7,616 nucleotides of DNA, from the NCBI GenBank assembly GCA_027346765.1, contig DAIERN010000063.1:1-7616 (forward strand), read 5' to 3'. Source of the stretch: Chloroflexota bacterium. Lineage in GTDB: Bacteria; Chloroflexota; Limnocylindria; Limnocylindrales; CSP1-4. The notes beneath the pieces were generated by a model, which was not told the DNA's origin, made no database searches, and saw only the letters and a list, made by a program, of their open reading frames with translations. A program made the position numbers and the translations under genes. Below are positions 5,175 through 7,616 of the stretch, one piece after another (the first letter of the stretch is position 1; each line of letters begins with the position of its first letter).

Positions 5175-6062
5175 ATGGTCCGAACTGCGTTTCCGCTCGC
5201 CCTGCTCACCGTCCTGCTGGTCGCGTGCTCAGGCGCGGGCCCGTCGCCCAGTCCGGCCCCCACGCCGTCGCCCAGCCCGCAGCCATCGCCCAGTCCTTCG
5301 CCGGCCGCGAGCTTCTACCTGCGCGCCTACTACACGCAGGCTCTGCCGCCGCGTGAAACCTTCAACTGGCTCCCATCACTCACTGTGGCTGACGGGCTGC
5401 TGCTGGATGGCAACGTGGCGATCGACATGATCTATCCCGGCCCACTGACCATCCTGCCGATCGCGCGTCAGATCACCCCTGCGGGCATCCAGCAGCTCAT
5501 CGACGAGGCGCGCCGCCTGGGCCTTCTTTCCGATAAGACCGACTACACCGGTGGTCAACCCGCGCCGGGCGCACGACTGGCCCAGCTGCAACTGATCGTC
5601 GATGGCGTCACCTACAACCTGACCGGCAACGCCGACCTCCAGATCCAATGCGTCCGCGCACCCTGTGAAGCGGCACCCGGTACGGCCGGGGCGTTCGCGG
5701 CCTACTGGCAGGAGCTGACGCTCGCCCAGACCTGGCTCGACTCCGAGCTGGGCCCCGATCAGCCGTACGTGCCAGATCGAGTTGCGTTGCTGCTGACGCC
5801 GCCACAGAACCAGGGGATGCCCAACCGGCCGGCCGAGTGGCCGTTCGACACCCCGCTCGCCGAGGCCGGCGTCGAGTTTCCCGGCGGAGCCGGCGATCGC
5901 TGCGTGACCCTGTCTGGTGACGCACTCGCTGCCGTGTGGCCCACGCTGCGTGACGGTACGCAGCTGACAGTCTTCGTGGACCGTGCCGGCACCCAAGCCG
6001 CGCCAATCGTCCGCGTGCTCGTGCCGGGTGACGAGTCGCCGTGCCCCGACGCGGCGCGTTGA
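5175..6062 (+). CDS. Uncharacterised secreted lipoprotein with Ser/Pro linker
   Basis: From the ATG at 5175 the product has 295 residues. It begins with a lipoprotein signal peptide (MVRT, hydrophobic stretch 5-17) and the lipobox L-V-A-C with lipidated Cys18. A Ser/Pro-rich linker (about 19-46) follows, encoded partly by three near-copies of TCGCCCAGYCC (5244-5254, 5268-5278, 5286-5296). The mature domain (47-295) has four further Cys (159, 164, 243, 290), enough for two disulfides outside the cell. A marked segment is DMIYPGPLTILP (84-95), followed by helix TPAGIQQLIDEARRLGLL. I recall similar proteins as 'hypothetical' in Chloroflexota and Actinobacteria but know no function. The frame extends upstream to a GTG at 5124, but that would place 17 hydrophilic residues before the signal peptide, so the ATG is preferred. 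It stands alone, followed by a hairpin at 6070-6088. Confidence 0.85.
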   Translation: MVRTAFPLALLTVLLVACSGAGPSPSPAPTPSPSPQPSPSPSPAASFYLRAYYTQALPPRETFNWLPSLTVADGLLLDGNVAIDMIYPGPLTILPIARQITPAGIQQLIDEARRLGLLSDKTDYTGGQPAPGARLAQLQLIVDGVTYNLTGNADLQIQCVRAPCEAAPGTAGAFAAYWQELTLAQTWLDSELGPDQPYVPDRVALLLTPPQNQGMPNRPAEWPFDTPLAEAGVEFPGGAGDRCVTLSGDALAAVWPTLRDGTQLTVFVDRAGTQAAPIVRVLVPGDESPCPDAAR

Positions 6063-6069
6063 CCGGACA

Positions 6070-6088
6070 CCACCACGGCATGTGGTGG
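6070..6088 (+). terminator. Hairpin after the lipoprotein gene (terminator-like, no U-tract)
   Basis: CCACCAC (6070-6076), loop GGCAT, GTGGTGG (6082-6088) form a perfect seven-base stem beginning seven bases after the lipoprotein stop. The position suits a transcription terminator. It is followed by CACAATCC rather than a run of T, so it is not a classical intrinsic terminator. Confidence 0.45.
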
Positions 6089-6208
6089 CACAATCCAGAC
6101 GGAACTGTAATGCGGTCATCCTTCGCGCTTAGTCGGTCATAGCCCACGCGGTCCGACGATATTCGCGCCGGTCCCATGAGGCCGGCAGCCGCGCAGAGGA
6201 GCGCAAGA

Positions 6209-6595
6209 ATGACGTACCGAACCGACGTAGAAGTCGTCGAGCCTGTCGAACCCGCTTACACCCGCGCCACGCGCGTGACGCGGTACTCGCAGGGGCCTGC
6301 GGCCGTGCTCGAGAAGGCACTGGTCCTGATCTTCAGCCTGATTGAGCTGGTCATCGTGCTACGCATCGTGTTGCTGCTGCTCGCGGCGCGCCAGGGCAAC
6401 GACCTCGTCCAGGGCATCTACAACCTGAGCGAGATCTTCGTCGCCCCGTTTCGCGGCATCCTGCGCATCGACGAGGTCCAGGCCGGCATCGCCTCCCTTG
6501 ATTTCGGCGCGATCGTCGCCCTGATCGGCTGGCTCATCATCGAGGTGATCGTGATCGCCATCGTGCGTATGTTCCGTCCCACCGCCACCGCCTGA
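6209..6595 (+). CDS. YggT-family small membrane protein
   Basis: The 128-residue product has a hydrophilic acidic N-terminus, a first membrane helix at about 37-60 (IFSLIELVIVLRIVLLLLAA), the loop NLSEIFVAPFRGIL (72-85), and a second helix at about 99-120. The 'LR.. L.LL...' helix followed by 'T/SEPFVAPFR' is the YggT pattern; the family has two to four helices and a poorly defined role in membrane or osmotic homeostasis and cell division. Here there is one YggT unit. The start is set by AGAGGAG (6195-6201) seven bases upstream of ATG 6209; an ATG at 6176 would add 11 residues but lacks such a site. A candidate promoter for the next gene overlaps its stop. Confidence 0.85.
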   Translation: MTYRTDVEVVEPVEPAYTRATRVTRYSQGPAAVLEKALVLIFSLIELVIVLRIVLLLLAARQGNDLVQGIYNLSEIFVAPFRGILRIDEVQAGIASLDFGAIVALIGWLIIEVIVIAIVRMFRPTATA

Positions 6596-6621
6596 CCGGT
6601 CGCCTGTGCTTCCGCGATAAT
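6592..6621 (+). promoter_or_regulatory. Candidate sigma70-type promoter overlapping the YggT stop codon
   Basis: CTGACC (6592-6597) resembles a -35 element and GATAAT (6616-6621) a -10 element, with an 18-base spacer. Initiation would fall near 6628, just ahead of the Shine-Dalgarno sequence at 6631, giving a leader of about 15 bases. GATAAT stands out in this GC-rich sequence. The -35 contains the TGA stop of the YggT gene. Confidence 0.4.
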
Positions 6622-6630
6622 CGGCGCCCT

Positions 6631-6636
6631 AGGAGG
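6631..6636 (+). promoter_or_regulatory. Strong Shine-Dalgarno site that fixes a TTG start
   Basis: AGGAGG lies seven bases upstream of TTG at 6644. It is the best ribosome binding site in the window, and it supports the TTG as the real start of the 121-residue protein. Confidence 0.8.
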
Positions 6637-6643
6637 GTGCCAC

Positions 6644-7009
6644 TTGACCGCGACTGGTCTGTCGACCAACAAGCAGGAATATCGCCAGCGCCTCGATGAG
6701 CAGCCCGATGAGCGCATCGACGGCTGGGCGGCAGAGTTGATGCGCGACATGTCCATTCGCGTCGGCGTGCGCAAGGTCCTGGCCGAGCTGCGCCATGCGA
6801 TGAAGATCGATGACGCCGGGCTGACGCGCCTCTTCACCGCTGGCGGCGGGCCGGCGGCCGCCGTCGGCAAGACCGCGCAAGGGGAGCTGATGGTGCCGGC
6901 GATCTCGCTGCGCTTCCTGGTGCCCGGCGCCCGGGCACTGCTGCCGGACGCGCGCGCCAAGCTGATCGAGTACCTGGTCGAGTCCTTCGACGAGCTGGTC
7001 TACATCTAG
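6644..7009 (+). CDS. Unrecognised 121-residue soluble protein
   Basis: I do not recognise the family. The product is soluble, mostly helical by appearance, with no signal peptide or membrane segment and no Cys. Residues 10-63 are strongly charged (KQEYRQRLDEQPDERIDGWA, then VRKVLAELRHAMKIDDAGLTRLF). A flexible Gly/Ala stretch follows (66-76), then LMVPAISLRFLVPGARALLPDARAKLIEYLVESFDELVYI to the end, written here only as: hydrophobic strand 82-93, helix 102-115, acidic-aromatic C-terminus. The TTG start is well supported by AGGAGG seven bases upstream and a candidate promoter just before it. Twenty-five bases separate it from the UbiA gene, so the two are probably co-transcribed. Codon usage matches its neighbours, which supports it as a real gene. 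Confidence 0.75.
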   Translation: MTATGLSTNKQEYRQRLDEQPDERIDGWAAELMRDMSIRVGVRKVLAELRHAMKIDDAGLTRLFTAGGGPAAAVGKTAQGELMVPAISLRFLVPGARALLPDARAKLIEYLVESFDELVYI

Positions 7010-7034
7010 TCCAGTCTGGTTCAAGGGCCGGCCA

Positions 7035-7616
7035 ATGGCGCGGCCACTCAGCGCGCTGCGCCTCGTCCATCCCTTCCCGTCGCTCCTCAATAGCGCGCTC
7101 GTCCTGGGCCTCGCGCTCCTGGCCGGCGCGGAGGCGGCGCGGGCGACACTCCTCGCGGCGGGCATGCTGGGCATGCAGCTCTGCATCGGCACGGTCAACG
7201 ACCTGTTCGACGAGAACGTCGACCGCGCCGCCAAGCCGTGGAAGCCCATCGCGTCCGGCGTCGTGAGTCGCCGCGCGGCATGGGCGGCGGCACTCGTCGC
7301 CGGCGGGGGAGGGTTCGTGTGTGCGGTCGCTGGCGGCGCGCTCATCGCCGTGATGTGGCTGGCGATGCTGGCGTGCGGCCTCGCCTACGACGTGCGGCTC
7401 AAGGCGACGGCGTGGGCGTGGCTGTGTTTCTCGGTCGCGTTCGCGCTGCTGCCGGTCTACGCCTGGTTCGGCGCCGCGAGCCAGCTGCCCGGCGTGAAGG
7501 GGGCCGACCTCGTCCCCGGCGGCAAGGAGGTCCCCGCGGAGTTCTGCAAGAACAACTGCAAGGGGGTCGAGCGCACCTGCCAGGGCGCGGGCATCGGCGA
7601 GCCGGGCAGCTGCGAG
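7035..7616 (+). CDS. UbiA-family prenyltransferase, partial, with anomalous Cys-rich end
   Basis: UbiA enzymes are membrane proteins that transfer a polyprenyl chain from its diphosphate onto an aromatic or other acceptor. The start ATG has AAGGG seven bases upstream (7023-7027). LRLVHPFPSLLNS (8-20) is a typical opening. The first Asp-rich Mg2+/diphosphate motif is NDLFDENVDR (Asn55, Asp56, Asp59, Asp63), followed by AKPWKPIASG (66-75). Helices occupy about 82-103 and 105-117. AYDVRLKAT (117-125) follows, and then LPVYAWFGA (139-147). The acceptor (quinone, chlorophyll-like, haem or lipid) is not readable. From about residue 150 (base ~7485) the sequence turns into a hydrophilic Cys-rich stretch (Cys171, 175, 182, 193) instead of further helices and the second Asp motif. 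The frame is still open at the window edge, so the gene is incomplete or joined to foreign sequence. Confidence 0.85.
   Translation, partial: MARPLSALRLVHPFPSLLNSALVLGLALLAGAEAARATLLAAGMLGMQLCIGTVNDLFDENVDRAAKPWKPIASGVVSRRAAWAAALVAGGGGFVCAVAGGALIAVMWLAMLACGLAYDVRLKATAWAWLCFSVAFALLPVYAWFGAASQLPGVKGADLVPGGKEVPAEFCKNNCKGVERTCQGAGIGEPGSCE
7488..7616 (+). other. Cys-rich in-frame segment unlike UbiA (possible junction)
   Basis: The last 42 or so codons read in the UbiA frame as a hydrophilic segment with AEFCKNNCKGVERTC and PGSCE. All 42 codons from 7491 end in G or C, and the amino acids are Lys, Asn, Glu and Cys-rich, so it looks like genuine coding sequence. It looks more like a secreted or metal-binding Cys-rich protein than a membrane helix. 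I do not recognise the family. Confidence 0.5.

Noticed and set aside
5244..5296. TCGCCCAGYCC copies as a regulatory or CRISPR-like repeat
   Set aside because: They are in frame and simply encode the Ser/Pro linker of the lipoprotein; spacing is irregular and short.
1..7616. tRNA, rRNA, CRISPR arrays, insertion-sequence ends
   Set aside because: I saw no tRNA-like cloverleaf, rRNA stretch, regular direct repeats or transposase gene on either strand.

Overview
The window is GC-rich throughout (roughly 65-70% G+C by eye), densely packed, and has strong G/C third-position bias. Gene content (ApbE, a ferric-reductase-like membrane protein, a NuoF-like protein, a small 3-Cys ferredoxin, YggT, UbiA, a Ser/Pro-linker lipoprotein) fits a soil or freshwater Actinobacteriota or Chloroflexota (Limnocylindria-like) genome. 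This taxonomic guess rests on gene style alone.

Left edge (1-717): the first 42 codons of an XRE/HigA-type antitoxin point leftward out of the window. Divergent from it lies a five-helix membrane protein that may be the C-terminal part of a larger protein. Bases 718-986 hold no convincing gene.

Core (987-4402): five same-strand genes, each overlapping the next by the four bases ATGA. In order they are a small single-helix Thr/Ser-rich membrane protein, an ApbE flavin transferase, a four-His ferric-reductase-like haem b membrane protein, a NuoF-like flavin/Fe-S protein, and a ferredoxin with a CxxHxxC motif. Together they read as a compact electron-transfer chain: NAD(P)H or ferredoxin electrons pass through the NuoF-like protein and ferredoxin to a transmembrane haem pair, then to an acceptor on the outer face that may carry ApbE-attached FMN. 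No standard FMN-binding-domain substrate for ApbE is present. The best local candidate is the C-terminal tail of the first small protein (H-V-A-T-G-G-S), which partly resembles the ApbE target motif. This is the most interesting point in the window and it is a hypothesis.

Middle (4399-6062): a type II haloacid-dehalogenase-like HAD hydrolase runs toward the operon, and the two stop codons overlap in a CTAG palindrome. Divergent from it is an uncharacterised lipoprotein.

Right part (6209-7616): a YggT-family membrane protein, an unrecognised 121-residue protein whose TTG start is fixed by a strong Shine-Dalgarno sequence, and a UbiA prenyltransferase cut by the window edge. The last ~42 codons of the UbiA frame become Cys-rich and no longer look like UbiA, which suggests a recombination or assembly junction.
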